From NCBI GenBank assembly GCA_932294295.1, contig OW028580.1, positions 11,189,374 through 11,253,373 on the forward strand: a stretch of DNA of 64,000 nt, given 5' to 3'. The notes beneath the pieces are model-generated. The model was not told the DNA's origin. It did no database searches and worked only from the letters and a program-made list of their open reading frames with translations. Position 1 is the first letter of the stretch. Each line of letters opens with the position of its first letter. The translations under genes and the position numbers were made by a program. This DNA comes from Alitta virens. Taxonomy: Eukaryota > Annelida > Polychaeta > Phyllodocida > Nereididae. Below, piece by piece: positions 49,800-58,839 of the stretch.

Positions 49800-51221
49800 A
49801 TGAGTCAGGAAGTGTTAGAGGATACCTATATAGGTTATTCTGAAGAATTAGCCATTTTCCAGAAACCTATCCATAATGTCGGTATCAAGAATACACAATG
49901 TCATGTAACAACATTCTATCCTGTAAACGACTTTTCAACACAAGGTGTTATCCAGTTTCAGGTGAACAATAATAGTAGTAACTACCTAGATTTACGTAGA
50001 ACAAGACTTAATATTACATGTAAAATAGTGAGGCAGAATGGGGATAAGATTGAACCTGTGACTGTAGCAAATGGTAGAGGTAAGAGATCAAAAGATACAG
50101 AAGACACAAGCACTACAACTAGCACTGCTGCAACTACAACACCAGATAACAAGGCTTCGGTTGGAGTTGTTAACAACTTTATGCATTCAATGTTCAGTCG
50201 TATTGATGTATCCCTACAGACCAAAGTGTTAACACACTCGGATGAGTCATACCCCTATTTAGCTTATTTCAAAGCTTTACTACACACAAACAAGGAGTTA
50301 AAAGAAACTACACTACAAATGGGGATGTTTTACAAAGATACACCAGGCGAATTAGAAGATCCTAATAGCCAGCTGGGTGATAACAAAGGTTTGAACAAAC
50401 GATCCAGTTTCTTTGCTAACTCTCATGAGGTTGATATGTCTGGAAATCTTTATTGTGATGTTCTAGACATATATAAGTTTGTTCCAAATGGTGTGAGTTT
50501 AGGTATCACATTATATCCTAGCACACCGGAGTTTTGTTTAATGGCTCCAGAGGTAACAGTAGGTGCCTACAAAGTGCAGATTACTAAAGCTTCTCTGAGT
50601 GTTTCAATGATAGAGGTAATTCCTGAAATATTGGTTGCGCATGCAGAAATAATGCAGAATAAACCTGCCATATTCCCCTACATTAAAACAGAAGTTAAAA
50701 AATTTACACTAGGTAAAGGACAATTTTCATGCACTGTTAATGATCCATTTACTGGTCGTGCACCTTGTGAATTGGTTTGTGGTCTTGTTACAGATGTGAG
50801 TAACCATGGTACACTGTTTACCAATCCTTTTATGTTTGAGCATACATCTCTCAACTTTATTCAAGTCACGGTAGATGGTCATGATTTAGGTCAGGGTCCT
50901 ATCATGCCTATATATAAAAGCAAACTCGAGACAAGTTCATACATTGATGCATACAAAACTCTTTGTGGTATCGAGTACGGTGACCACTTTAATCCTCTCT
51001 CTCACGAGGAATATATGCAAGGTTACACATTTTATAGATTTGTTGCTGGTTCACAATGTGATTCTAATAATGATGATATACTCCCTTTAAAACGCTCAGG
51101 CAACTTACGCATAAGTTTAAGGTTTTCTAATGCTTTGCCTGAGCCAACAACACTAATTGTGTTTGCAAAGTTCCCTGCATCAGTTAAGATTGATAAATAT
51201 CGAGGTGTTACCGACATATAG
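49800..51221 (+). CDS. Polinton major capsid protein (double jelly-roll)
   Basis: 473 aa from ATG at 49800 (first ATG of the frame, MSQEVLEDTYIGY). The N-terminal third has the pattern of this family: polar start, then YPVNDFSTQGVIQFQV and YLDLRRTRLNITCKI. It is followed by VNNFMHSMFSRIDVSL and a second half with FVPNGVSLGITLYP. Invertebrate genomes carry many such copies, often named after a nematode protein of the same family. A Ser/Thr-rich loop lies near residues 95-125. It would form the hexameric capsomers of an icosahedral particle. The frame is fully open, in contrast to its neighbours. Its stop lies 34 nt before the ATPase start, and that junction was copied into the ATPase gene. Confidence 0.9.
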   Translation: MSQEVLEDTYIGYSEELAIFQKPIHNVGIKNTQCHVTTFYPVNDFSTQGVIQFQVNNNSSNYLDLRRTRLNITCKIVRQNGDKIEPVTVANGRGKRSKDTEDTSTTTSTAATTTPDNKASVGVVNNFMHSMFSRIDVSLQTKVLTHSDESYPYLAYFKALLHTNKELKETTLQMGMFYKDTPGELEDPNSQLGDNKGLNKRSSFFANSHEVDMSGNLYCDVLDIYKFVPNGVSLGITLYPSTPEFCLMAPEVTVGAYKVQITKASLSVSMIEVIPEILVAHAEIMQNKPAIFPYIKTEVKKFTLGKGQFSCTVNDPFTGRAPCELVCGLVTDVSNHGTLFTNPFMFEHTSLNFIQVTVDGHDLGQGPIMPIYKSKLETSSYIDAYKTLCGIEYGDHFNPLSHEEYMQGYTFYRFVAGSQCDSNNDDILPLKRSGNLRISLRFSNALPEPTTLIVFAKFPASVKIDKYRGVTDI

Positions 51222-51255
51222 TTAGTTGATACAACATTGCTACTGGAGTAACATC

Positions 51256-51953
51256 ATGACGGAGCCAGAGAATGTATGCTTAATACCTTTTAAACTCCCC
51301 CAAAATATATCAGTGCAAGGATCCACACAAGCAGGAAAAACTGAATTTGTCAAACGTTTACTCCTAAATTATAAGACAATGTTCACACCTCAGGTTAATA
51401 AGGTTATATATGTGTATTCTGTATGGCAGGACAAGTTCGATCATTTGGAAAGTACCTTAGGTGATATAATAGAGTTCAGAAAAGATATACCATCCAAAGA
51501 GTATTTAACAGGCCTGTGGGAGAAAACCAGAGCACACACTTTACTTGTTCTTGATGATCAAATGAGTAATTTAAGTGACAGCCGCCAGGGTGCACATGTA
51601 GCTGAAATAGTGTGTGTCCTCAGTCACCATTGTAATGTTTCATGTATTATAACTTTACAGGATATGTTTTATGAAAGTAAAGCTGCTAGATTAATAAGTA
51701 GAAACTCACACTGTATCTGTCTTTTACCGACATATAGTTAGTTAATCATAGGAATGGTAGACAGGTGTCAGCGTTGGCAAGCCAAATTTTAGCTGGTCAA
51801 ACAAAATATTTTATGGATAGTTATGAACGAGCTACTAAGCGCAACTATGGTTATTTAATAATTGATTTATCACCTAATGCTGATGGCAGGTATAAATTAC
51901 GTTCTAATATCTTTCCAGGTGAGGAAACAGTTGTGTTTCTCCCGCAGTCATGA
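51256..51953 (+). pseudogene. Polinton genome-packaging ATPase (FtsK/A32 type), frameshifted
   Basis: ATG at 51256. Walker A is GSTQAGKTEF (about residues 19-28) and Walker B is TLLVLDDQM (about residue 100). The frame stops at 51739-51741. The C-terminal part (KYFMDSYERATKRNYGYLII, then a PGEE end) continues in another frame to 51953. Between the parts are 14 nt (51727-51740) that match the end of the capsid gene at 51211-51224 and shift the frame by two. Its stop overlaps the next start in ATGA. The role would be pumping DNA into the capsid. This copy is broken. Confidence 0.88.
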
Positions 51954-52276
51954 AACTGATTAAAGAGAACATAACATTCTTAAAGGCTGTAGCATCGCTT
52001 AACAAGGACCAAGTTAAAGCTCTCTTGTCACATGTAAACAAGAATCAGATTCTGGTTGTAGCAGAAATAGCTAGAAATATACTTAATGGTGTTGTAGCAC
52101 TCCCTCGTGAGTATAAAAGATCCCTCAAACTGTACAAACGTATCATTAGAGAATTATCTAACAACGACGCAACACTTAGTTCTAGGCGTTATTTAATACA
52201 TAGTAAATCTGACGTTGTATCCCTGTTGATCAAAAGCGTACTTTCTAAACTTGTAACAGCTGTTGGTCATGGCTGA
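51950..52276 (+). CDS. Small basic protein, Polinton pX-like
   Basis: 108 aa; the ATG at 51950 overlaps the ATPase stop by 4 nt. The pattern is an N-terminal helix with KDQVKALLSHVN, a middle stretch with EIARNILNGVVAL, then PREYKRSLKLYKRIIRELS, and a hydrophobic end SLLIKSVLSKLVTAVGHG. This resembles the short proteins that sit beside the ATPase in Polintons and adintovirus-like elements, compared in the literature with adenovirus core protein X. Usual relatives have a Gly-Gly near the hydrophobic end, which is not clear here. Assignment is by pattern and position. Confidence 0.55.
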   Translation: MKLIKENITFLKAVASLNKDQVKALLSHVNKNQILVVAEIARNILNGVVALPREYKRSLKLYKRIIRELSNNDATLSSRRYLIHSKSDVVSLLIKSVLSKLVTAVGHG

Positions 52277-52670
52277 GGAAAATGTTGTTATACCTAGAGA
52301 CAAGTACAACAGAATGTTGGAACAGCTCAGAAATAGTAAAGAGTTCAAAGGTAGTAAAGAAAATAAACTAACACAACAAGAAGACAACACTACTGACATT
52401 AGACCTGCTGAACATGTAACACCGCCAACAGATAATGAACACGTTATACATACGCTAAGATCAAAAGATGATATTGTTCTTAAAGAGACCCATCATCCTC
52501 CGGGTCTTAAACATGACGATATAGACATATTTATGAAAAAGTTCACTACAAACAATAGTTCTAGAAACATTACAAAACTGAAAACTCCTACGAAACGTAA
52601 GACTGTACCACTTAAATCTCGTGCCAGAAAGTCCAGACTTAAAGCCAACTGGATCAGTGTTTCTAAATGA
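52269..52670 (+). CDS. Hypothetical Polinton protein, 133 aa, basic tail
   Basis: ATG at 52269 overlaps the previous gene by 8 nt, as in a compact late-gene block. The N-terminus VVIPRDKYNRMLEQL looks like a short amphipathic helix, followed by a low-complexity polar middle. The C-terminus is strongly basic (KLKTPTKRKTVPLKSRARKS) and ends in ANWISVSK. It may bind DNA or be a packaged core protein. The family is not recognised. Confidence 0.55.
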   Translation: MAEENVVIPRDKYNRMLEQLRNSKEFKGSKENKLTQQEDNTTDIRPAEHVTPPTDNEHVIHTLRSKDDIVLKETHHPPGLKHDDIDIFMKKFTTNNSSRNITKLKTPTKRKTVPLKSRARKSRLKANWISVSK

Positions 52671-52824
52671 TATGCATACATTAGGGTTGGTAGAACAATG
52701 GACGGTTATTTAGGGGCATAATCAGTAGTCCTATGATACTGTTATATAGATGTGATGGTATTTGTAGCTGATATATATATATGTGTATGCCATACATATT
52801 AACTTATACTGAACTTGAGCAGAG

Positions 52825-52832
52825 TATAAAAG
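52825..52832 (+). promoter_or_regulatory. TATA box for the PC4-like gene
   Basis: TATAAAAG lies about 94 nt upstream of the start codon at 52926, leaving room for a start site near 52855 and a short untranslated leader. It follows a roughly 150-bp non-coding gap after the capsid block, suggesting that the accessory genes form a separate transcription unit. Confidence 0.6.
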
Positions 52833-52925
52833 ACGTAGTACTCCCATACAATTTACGCTCACTTGCCCGAGAGTTCTCCAGTGGATTATCAGATCATCAC
52901 AGCCTGTTTTTAACTATTCAACATA

Positions 52926-53816
52926 ATGGCAACTACAGCCTTAACTCGCAAATACTACAACCTGGGTGGCACACAGGTAAAGGGCCAGTTCCTATGGTTC
53001 AGAGAGATCAGCTCCAGGAAGTTCCTAACTCTGCAGAGATACAGAGGACGAGTATCTCTACACCTTAGGGTGTACACGGTCGACGATCAGGACTACTGCC
53101 TTATCCCCACCAAGAAAGGCGTAATGCTGGACAAACAGCAGACCCGCGATTTAATGGCTGCAATGCATAACCTAGCTGCATTTATAGGAGTCGTAAGTAA
53201 TGTATAATATTATCTGTAATAAGAATCTGTACATATAATAATATATGTAACGATAATTATATATCTTATTATCCTGCAGATTACACCAGGCAGCCAGACA
53301 GACCCTACAGATGATGCCACTGATGGAACCCTCGCAATGGACGCCATGGTTGATGACGTCGAGTGGTGTGCCGATGGTAGAGACTTGTTTGCGGATTATT
53401 CAGATGTCGATGAGTACTCTCAGAACGTTTACAAAGTGCACGTCGGCAAAAACGCCCACTGTAGAGCGAAGAAAGCTTCTAATACAGTGGACATACGCCA
53501 CAGTTTTTTCCGTGACATGTCCACAACGTCAGAGCACCCGACCCAGAGGGGCATTAAGATGACAAAATACGAATTTACCAAACTTCTGGGGTTTCTTCCA
53601 CAATTGGAAACGAAATGGAGTGGATTGGCTGGTTTAGCAGCCTGCTACACCACGCACACCACGCTCAATAACCTTCAGGCTTGTCACCACTGCACACCTA
53701 AACCTTTACCACCTAGGCCCCTACACAACCGTTCCAGCACAAGTTCCGATATGCAAGACCCTAATGTCACAACTTCAACAGCTGCAACAATTGATGAGGG
53801 ATCAATGATTCAATAA
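52926..53816 (+). CDS. Spliced protein with two tandem PC4-like domains
   Basis: Exon 1 is 52926-53192 and exon 2 is 53280-53816. The 87-nt intron has GTAAGT and CTGCAG ends and joins in phase 0, giving 267 aa. Domain 1 (about residues 20-80) reads FLTLQRYRGRVSLHLRVY and then LIPTKKGVMLDKQQT. This is the PC4/p15 single-strand DNA-binding signature, ending in PTKKGhxL. Domain 2 (about 120-195) repeats it in diverged form (NTVDIRHSFF, then HPTQRGIKMTKYEFTKLL). The Pro/Ser/Thr-rich tail has no known domain. PC4 proteins bind single-stranded DNA and act in transcription and replication. Here it may serve expression or replication of the element. AATAAA at 53812-53817 overlaps the stop. The frame and both splice sites are intact. 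Confidence 0.8.
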
Positions 53817-53817
53817 A
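53812..53817 (+). terminator. PolyA signal overlapping the PC4-like gene stop
   Basis: AATAAA includes the TAA stop codon at 53814-53816, so the 3' untranslated region would be very short. Confidence 0.55.
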
Positions 53818-54396
53818 TATATATTGATATGACCAATATGTGTAATACGTTACAATATATAGTACCAGTATGATAGAATATGGTTAGATCACATATATCT
53901 GTTATTAAACCGTATTACTCGTAATTATATATTGATGTTATAATAACAGTCATGCTCTACTGTTATACCATATGTACCTGACATTACAGCATTTACTGAT
54001 ACGTTATACTACTGTTATATCATATGTACCTGACATTACAGCTTTTTACTGATATGTTATACTCTATCAAGAATATTGTATCTATGTATACCTACCATAT
54101 ACACTTATATTACAATAAATATATATATCTACACCGATACATACAGTGTGTTATATCTCTCCATCACTCAAGTACGTTGTTATGATTATACACAATATGG
54201 CCTGTGTTAACGAGAGTAAGATCATACACAGCTTCTCTATAATGGCAATACTAACGATTATACTGCCCCCTGAAGGTATACACAATATGGCCTACTTGTA
54301 GCAAGAGTAATCAATTTTATTACTTCCTTAGGTATATATGCAACAGCCATAGCCACGTGTAAGCAGATTATCTTCAGTACTGTTGCGCAGCTCACA
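53818..54396. other. AT-rich intergenic region with two 52-bp direct repeats
   Basis: CTACTGTTATA...CATATGTACCTGACATTACAG occurs at 53957 and again at 54009 (shift 52). A second pair, ACAATATGGCCT, lies at about 54191 and 54282. No gene is supported. The repeats sit upstream of the CARD-like gene and may be part of its promoter region. Confidence 0.6.
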
Positions 54397-55063
54397 ATGG
54401 AGATATTAAGAGATTACGCAGATGTATTGACCAATAAGGTTAATACAAATGAGATATGTATAATACTACGTTGCGAAGGTTTACTTAAAGATTCTGATCT
54501 ACTTGTTATCAGATCTAAAACCACACGATTCAATAAAACAAAACTGTTGTTACAAATACTGTATGCAGGGAAGAGCTACAAAGGCACAGCATTATTGTTT
54601 AAGTATTTGCAAAGAGACTACGGAGATGTCATTAGCACTGTTCCAGAACTCACAGGAGGCAGTCGTACAAGTCTTGCCATTAATACATCGGTGACGCTCA
54701 GCGTTATGTGTACAAACGGTGATGTGACGATTCAACTGACTGATGATCAGGTAAGTTAATAACATACACACCCTTATATATAATATATATCTGATGTATG
54801 TATCTGTTAGTAATACCGTATTCTCATTTGTTCAGGATGATGTCCTGAAGGAGGAATTGACAGTATCATTGCCCTTACAGCAATTCGTGAATATGGTGTA
54901 CTACATACACACTTTATCGAATTCTGATATCGATGCAACTGTACATCTGGGGTGTTTTTACTACCTGGTTAAAGAAGGATGTGCCACAGAAGTATGCAAG
55001 ACTACTGCTAATACTGTTAAGGATGAAAGCGTGTCCTTAACAGTTAAGGATGGAGACTATTGA
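54397..55063 (+). CDS. Spliced CARD-like (death-fold) domain protein
   Basis: Exon 1 is 54397-54750 and exon 2 is 54836-55063. The intron is 85 nt (CAG|GTAAGT to TTCAG), phase 0, giving 193 aa. Residues about 1-80 follow the CARD pattern. LRDYADVLTNKVNTNEI is helix 1-2, ILRCEGLLKDSDLLVI resembles the conserved hxxLxxxGhLxxxDxxxI, and then TRFNKTKLLLQILYAGK and ALLFKYLQRDYGDVI follow. The second half (TNGDVTIQL to LPLQQFVNMVYYI) weakly resembles the PC4-like fold next door. CARD domains mediate homotypic assembly in apoptosis and innate signalling, so interference with a host pathway is possible but inferred. PolyA signal AATAAA at 55148-55153. Frame and splice sites are intact. Confidence 0.72.
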
Positions 55064-55201
55064 TATTTTGCTAGAACATGTTGAACATGCGGTTCCAGAA
55101 ATGGCTCTTCTAACGCCTTACTTCTGCTACATATAGTTATATACTGTAATAAATGATATATATTATATATCTATATATAATAACACGTTTGTCTGTTCAT
55201 T

Positions 55202-55524
55202 TCATAACGTTTAATGCAGTTGTAATACTACTACACATATATGTACAGTATAAACTATCAAACAATGTAGCACACAGTTTATAACATTACAATATAATAT
55301 GGGCCTAGCTGTCAGATTAATCTAAACGTTGATGGACGGTATTAACAAACAATGTTAAGTCCACTACTCATAACGTTTAATGCAGTTGTAATACTACTAC
55401 ACATATATGTACAGTATAAACCATCAAACAATGTAGCACACAGTTTATAACATTACAATATAATATGGGCCTAGCTGTCAGATTAATATAAACGTTGATG
55501 GACGGTATTAACAAACAATGTTAA
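55202..55524. repeat. Tandem duplication, two copies of about 157 bp
   Basis: The segment starting TCATAACGTTTAATGCAG at 55202 repeats at 55368 (shift 166) with about two substitutions, ending AACAAACAATGTTAA in both. It lies between the convergent CARD-like and membrane protein genes. No gene is seen from 55064 to 55848. A looser third echo (GTATTAATATAAGCGTTGGTGG) follows near 55770. Confidence 0.9.
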
Positions 55525-55848
55525 TATAAGAGATTATAATACAATATATACTACACAACGAGCATCTACGCTAACATTTCAAACACTACCATTAATAACG
55601 TAGTATGCACACCACAATGTAATATGTACATAGCTGTCAGAGACTACATATATATCTTAATCCATTTAAAGAAACAGTTGTATGCACAGCTCGTAAACTA
55701 TGCTAAACATTACAGTATAAATCATGTGATAAACCATTCATAATATAATATGTACATACATCTGTCAGAGGGTATTAATATAAGCGTTGGTGGACAGCAG
55801 TATACATATAGAAGTTAAGTAATAGTAGGAGTGTTTGTGTGTACATGT

Positions 55849-57132
55849 CTACACAGGAGTAACTTTCCCGCTGTATCCGCGTAGTTTGGACTTATATAGT
55901 TGCGGCGATCCATCGTCCATTGCATTGGTGTAGGTCAGTCTCGCCTTCACGTCAGTGGCGGATCCGTCAGTTGATGCGTTGGTAAGGGGCGTAGTCTTTG
56001 TAGGGGTGCTGCTCACATGACATACAGTGTGATCATAAGCAGATGCTGTTTGCTGAAGGGGGCCGTGTTCTGAAGCTGTGTTGATGGGGCAAGTAGTACT
56101 GCCACCAGGGGCGGAGTCGTCATATGTACTACAACACGAGAGAGTGAACATATATAATAATATGACCTGCAATATATCTATATATATGCAGTAAGTTCAT
56201 GAATAGGGAGAATATGTGCCATACATATTATATACATACTACTCAGGCGGTGCTATATAAATAATACATGTACTATACATAATAAATGCTAATATAATAC
56301 ATGTATGTACCATACCTAATATTACAATGTATATATACCTGCTGCTATCGGATGTCGTGCTAGTCCGCCTGATTTTATTGCGCGCGCCGACAAGCGTTTG
56401 TCGGGCCATGCTAACAACCCCTGTTAGAACAGCTGTACCAGCCACTGGATCCCTCTGTAGGATAGAACCGAGTAATCATTATTATAACAATATATTATCA
56501 TTCGTTTAGCAATAGGTAGACCAATGTAGCATAATATATACAATCCTACAGACGGGCAGATATATATATATATATATATGTGTAAATAGTGTTCAGAGAG
56601 CACGGTTATGATCAGATGCACATAATGCATATGGCCCTCATTACGTAAAGATATATATTTAACAATAACGCACCTTATAAATCCAGATACCAGCTCCAGT
56701 TGATATAATTACTAACAGCAGGACAGAGACTGTAGATACGACTACTGTAGTAGTGCTAGGGTGACTAACTACTGTGTCATAGTGTCCGAGGTTGAAGGTT
56801 CCTAAACCGGGATTCTGCATCTCACTGTTGCTGATTCGTTTGCATACGACGTGGGCTGCAACATCATGTGTAGGTGGTGTGCGCGAATGACAGTAATGTG
56901 TTCCAGTCATGTCGACGAATGATAACATGCTATATTCCATGGCTGAGAATTCTTCAATAGGTACATGGTCAAGCAGTGGCGATTTGGTGCAGTCAGCTCT
57001 GATGCTCTTCCCATCATTCACAACTTTGCACAGACATAGCCGATTTGCGCAAATGTAACGATAACTATCGCACGATGCTAACGTAATAGTTAAGATTAAA
57101 AAGTAACATGTAAGCCTCTGTAAATTCTCCAT
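55849..57132 (-). CDS. Spliced type I membrane protein 1, Cys-rich ectodomain
   Basis: Exons on the minus strand are 57132-56674, 56454-56339 and 56128-55849, giving 284 aa. Introns of 219 and 210 nt have GTGCGT/CTACAG and GTATAT/TTGTAG ends; both joins keep the frame. A signal peptide occupies residues 1 to about 22. The ectodomain has LCLCKV, ADCTK, then FVDMTGTHYCH, a spacing reminiscent of an LRR N-terminal cap. A membrane span follows near 130-151 (VLLLVIISTGAGIWIY), with an intron directly after Lys. The cytoplasmic tail is about 130 aa, Ser/Thr-rich, with several Tyr motifs (for example YTNA) and the end KVTPV. The gene is paralogous to the one at 58015-58839. Its function is unknown; receptor-like, envelope-like or adhesion roles are possible. 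Confidence 0.72.
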
Positions 57133-57190
57133 CGTGTTGACTCCTGGCCTGCTTTGAATGAACTGAATGTAAGTTCTAAACTGTGAAGGT

Positions 57191-57291
57191 TCATTATGTA
57201 ATTGCCCCCCTCTTTGTGACTTTATTATGTAATTAGCACCCCCTCACAACTTCTTTAACCCGGGTGTCAAACACTATTAGGTAATTAGCAG
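57191..57291 (-). promoter_or_regulatory. Three-copy motif upstream of membrane protein 1
   Basis: ATTATGTAATTGCCCCCC (57193-57210), ATTATGTAATTAGCACCCCC (57224-57243) and ATTAGGTAATTAGCAGG (57276-57292) lie 60-160 bp upstream of the start codon at 57132. Repetition and position suggest a regulatory element. No factor is assigned. Confidence 0.4.
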
Positions 57292-57730
57292 GATGGTATC
57301 AACTACTTGGGGTAATAGTGATTGTTGTAAACGGAGAGATGCTAACTGTTTAAGCCCCCCTATTATAATAGTACATTGTTCATGAACAATAGCCTAGCTG
57401 TCTCACATGGCAACACAATGAGGCTGTTTATGTACACTCATTATTAATTGTATCATGGCTATATACATATCTCGGGTATTGTCAAAGTAGATTCTTAGTT
57501 ATTATACGTGTTATTGTGAGACCACCATCCTCGTGGTAACTACTACTTGGAACATACCTATTAATTGATTAGTTGCCTGTCTGAGAGGTATGACTATATA
57601 GACGGTAAACAGCAATAATAAACAGATGACAAGGTGTAATTATGGTCAAATAATCTTTATATACGTATGTGTAACAGTACATATATTGAGACAGTTGCAC
57701 TCTCTAGTGTGTGAGTGTATATACATTAAA

Positions 57731-57759
57731 TCGTAGGTACCACTAGCGCCGCCTGTCGG
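57731..57759 (-). repeat. Internal inverted copy of the Polinton outer end
   Basis: The reverse complement reads CGACAGGCGGCGCTAGTGG followed by TACCTACGA. It matches 44297-44324 at all but three positions, straddling the left edge of the visible inverted repeat. Confidence 0.7.
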
Positions 57760-58014
57760 ATATCGAGACAATTACACTCGTACAATAATGCGGGTTAGTG
57801 TACAAGATTGTAGACTTAGGTAACACATCTATGTAATATATAATATTGTGTACAGTATAACATCAACGCATATAGTGTACAGTTATCAATAGCATTCAGA
57901 CATCTGATTAAGTTATATATTATTGTGCAGTATAACAACGGCTTTCAGACATTGGTACAATTAACATGTGTTTGAGAGAATATATTATACACTATAATGC
58001 ATGCGTGTGTAGGT

Positions 58015-58839
58015 TTACACTAGTTCTCCTTGCGAGGCAGTTAAAGATGTATCTAACGTGATCTGCAGTCTTGATCTCCTAAGGCTCCGCACCATTGTAA
58101 CTGTTGTTATAACAACCTGTAATGAAGGGAACTGTTGTAAACTTAATGAGAAGGTATGGCTACATAGTAGTCATATATAGTTAGACATTATGCATACATA
58201 CCTTGAGCATAATGTATACCAACACTATGCATGATACATTAAGTTGAAAGATATTAAAGGCGTTCATGGTCGTGCTAGACCAATAATGTGTGTCGCTATA
58301 CTGGTTAGGTTCAGAATTAGATGTATATACTATCGTTGATACATCGTAAGCATTCTGCGTGGACATTGTAGCCTCTGAAGTACTGTGCACAATCGATGTG
58401 TTGCTCATAAGGTTATTGGTAGATACCCCTGAAATGCAGTATTATTAGGATATGTACACGTGCGTTTACAAATAATGTGTTGCTCATACACTTGATAGAT
58501 ACCTCTCTGAAATGTATGATATAGTATAAGATGTTACGTACCTGTAGTGCTGTCCATACATAGGACTGTTTTATTATGCGCCGTTGTCTTTAAAGATGTA
58601 GTATGACAGAACACAGTGCCAGACATGTCGATCAGTCTTATATGATGTAGAATGTGCATTGAAAACGAGGGAAGTTGCTGAAGCCATGAATATTTGGTAC
58701 AATCTGCTTGAGAGGGTGGTCTGTCATCCAATGTTGTACATGTACATACACCAAAACGCTCCAAGGGCTTATAGAGTCCACACAATATATTACCACTAAC
58801 AATAAGTGGAATGTAGAGAAATGCAGCATAGAACAGCAT
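58015..58839 (-). CDS. Spliced type I membrane protein 2, paralogue of membrane protein 1
   Basis: Exons on the minus strand are 58839-58542, 58428-58202 and 58116-58015, giving 208 aa. Introns of 113 and 85 nt have GTACGT/TTTCAG and GTATGT/TTACAG ends. The signal peptide covers about residues 1-18 (FYAAFLYIPLIVSG). The ectodomain repeats the sister gene's signature: CTCTTLDD, ADCTK, LQQLPSF, then LIDMSGTVFCH and a later Cys. A Ser/Thr-rich stalk with Asn-glycosylation sequons follows. A membrane span (SCIVLVYIML) continues over the second intron, which again sits just after a Lys codon at the membrane edge. The tail is short and basic (MVRSLRRSRLQ). Shared motif order and intron position show common ancestry with 55849-57132. 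Function is unknown. Confidence 0.72.

Larger units (their letters stand above)
57133..58014. other. Non-coding region between the two membrane protein genes
   Basis: No gene is supported. The first part (57191-57291) has three copies of a TTATGTAATT(AG)C motif and is probably the upstream region of membrane protein 1. The rest is AT-rich, with one inverted copy of the outer terminal motif at 57731-57759. Confidence 0.5.

Noticed and set aside
52781..53068. ORF upstream of and overlapping the PC4-like gene
   Set aside because: It runs through the TATA box and overlaps the PC4-like frame in another phase, with no recognisable product.
56239..56445. Separate 68-codon minus-strand gene
   Set aside because: It overlaps exon 2 of membrane protein 1 in the same frame and reads on into the intron after the GTATAT donor.
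58470..58541. Alternative 3' splice site in membrane protein 2 (AG at 58508-58507) that would give a soluble ectodomain
   Set aside because: The acceptor region is visibly duplicated there, and use of this site would stop after seven codons. However, the intron would be only about 35 nt, too short for normal splicing.
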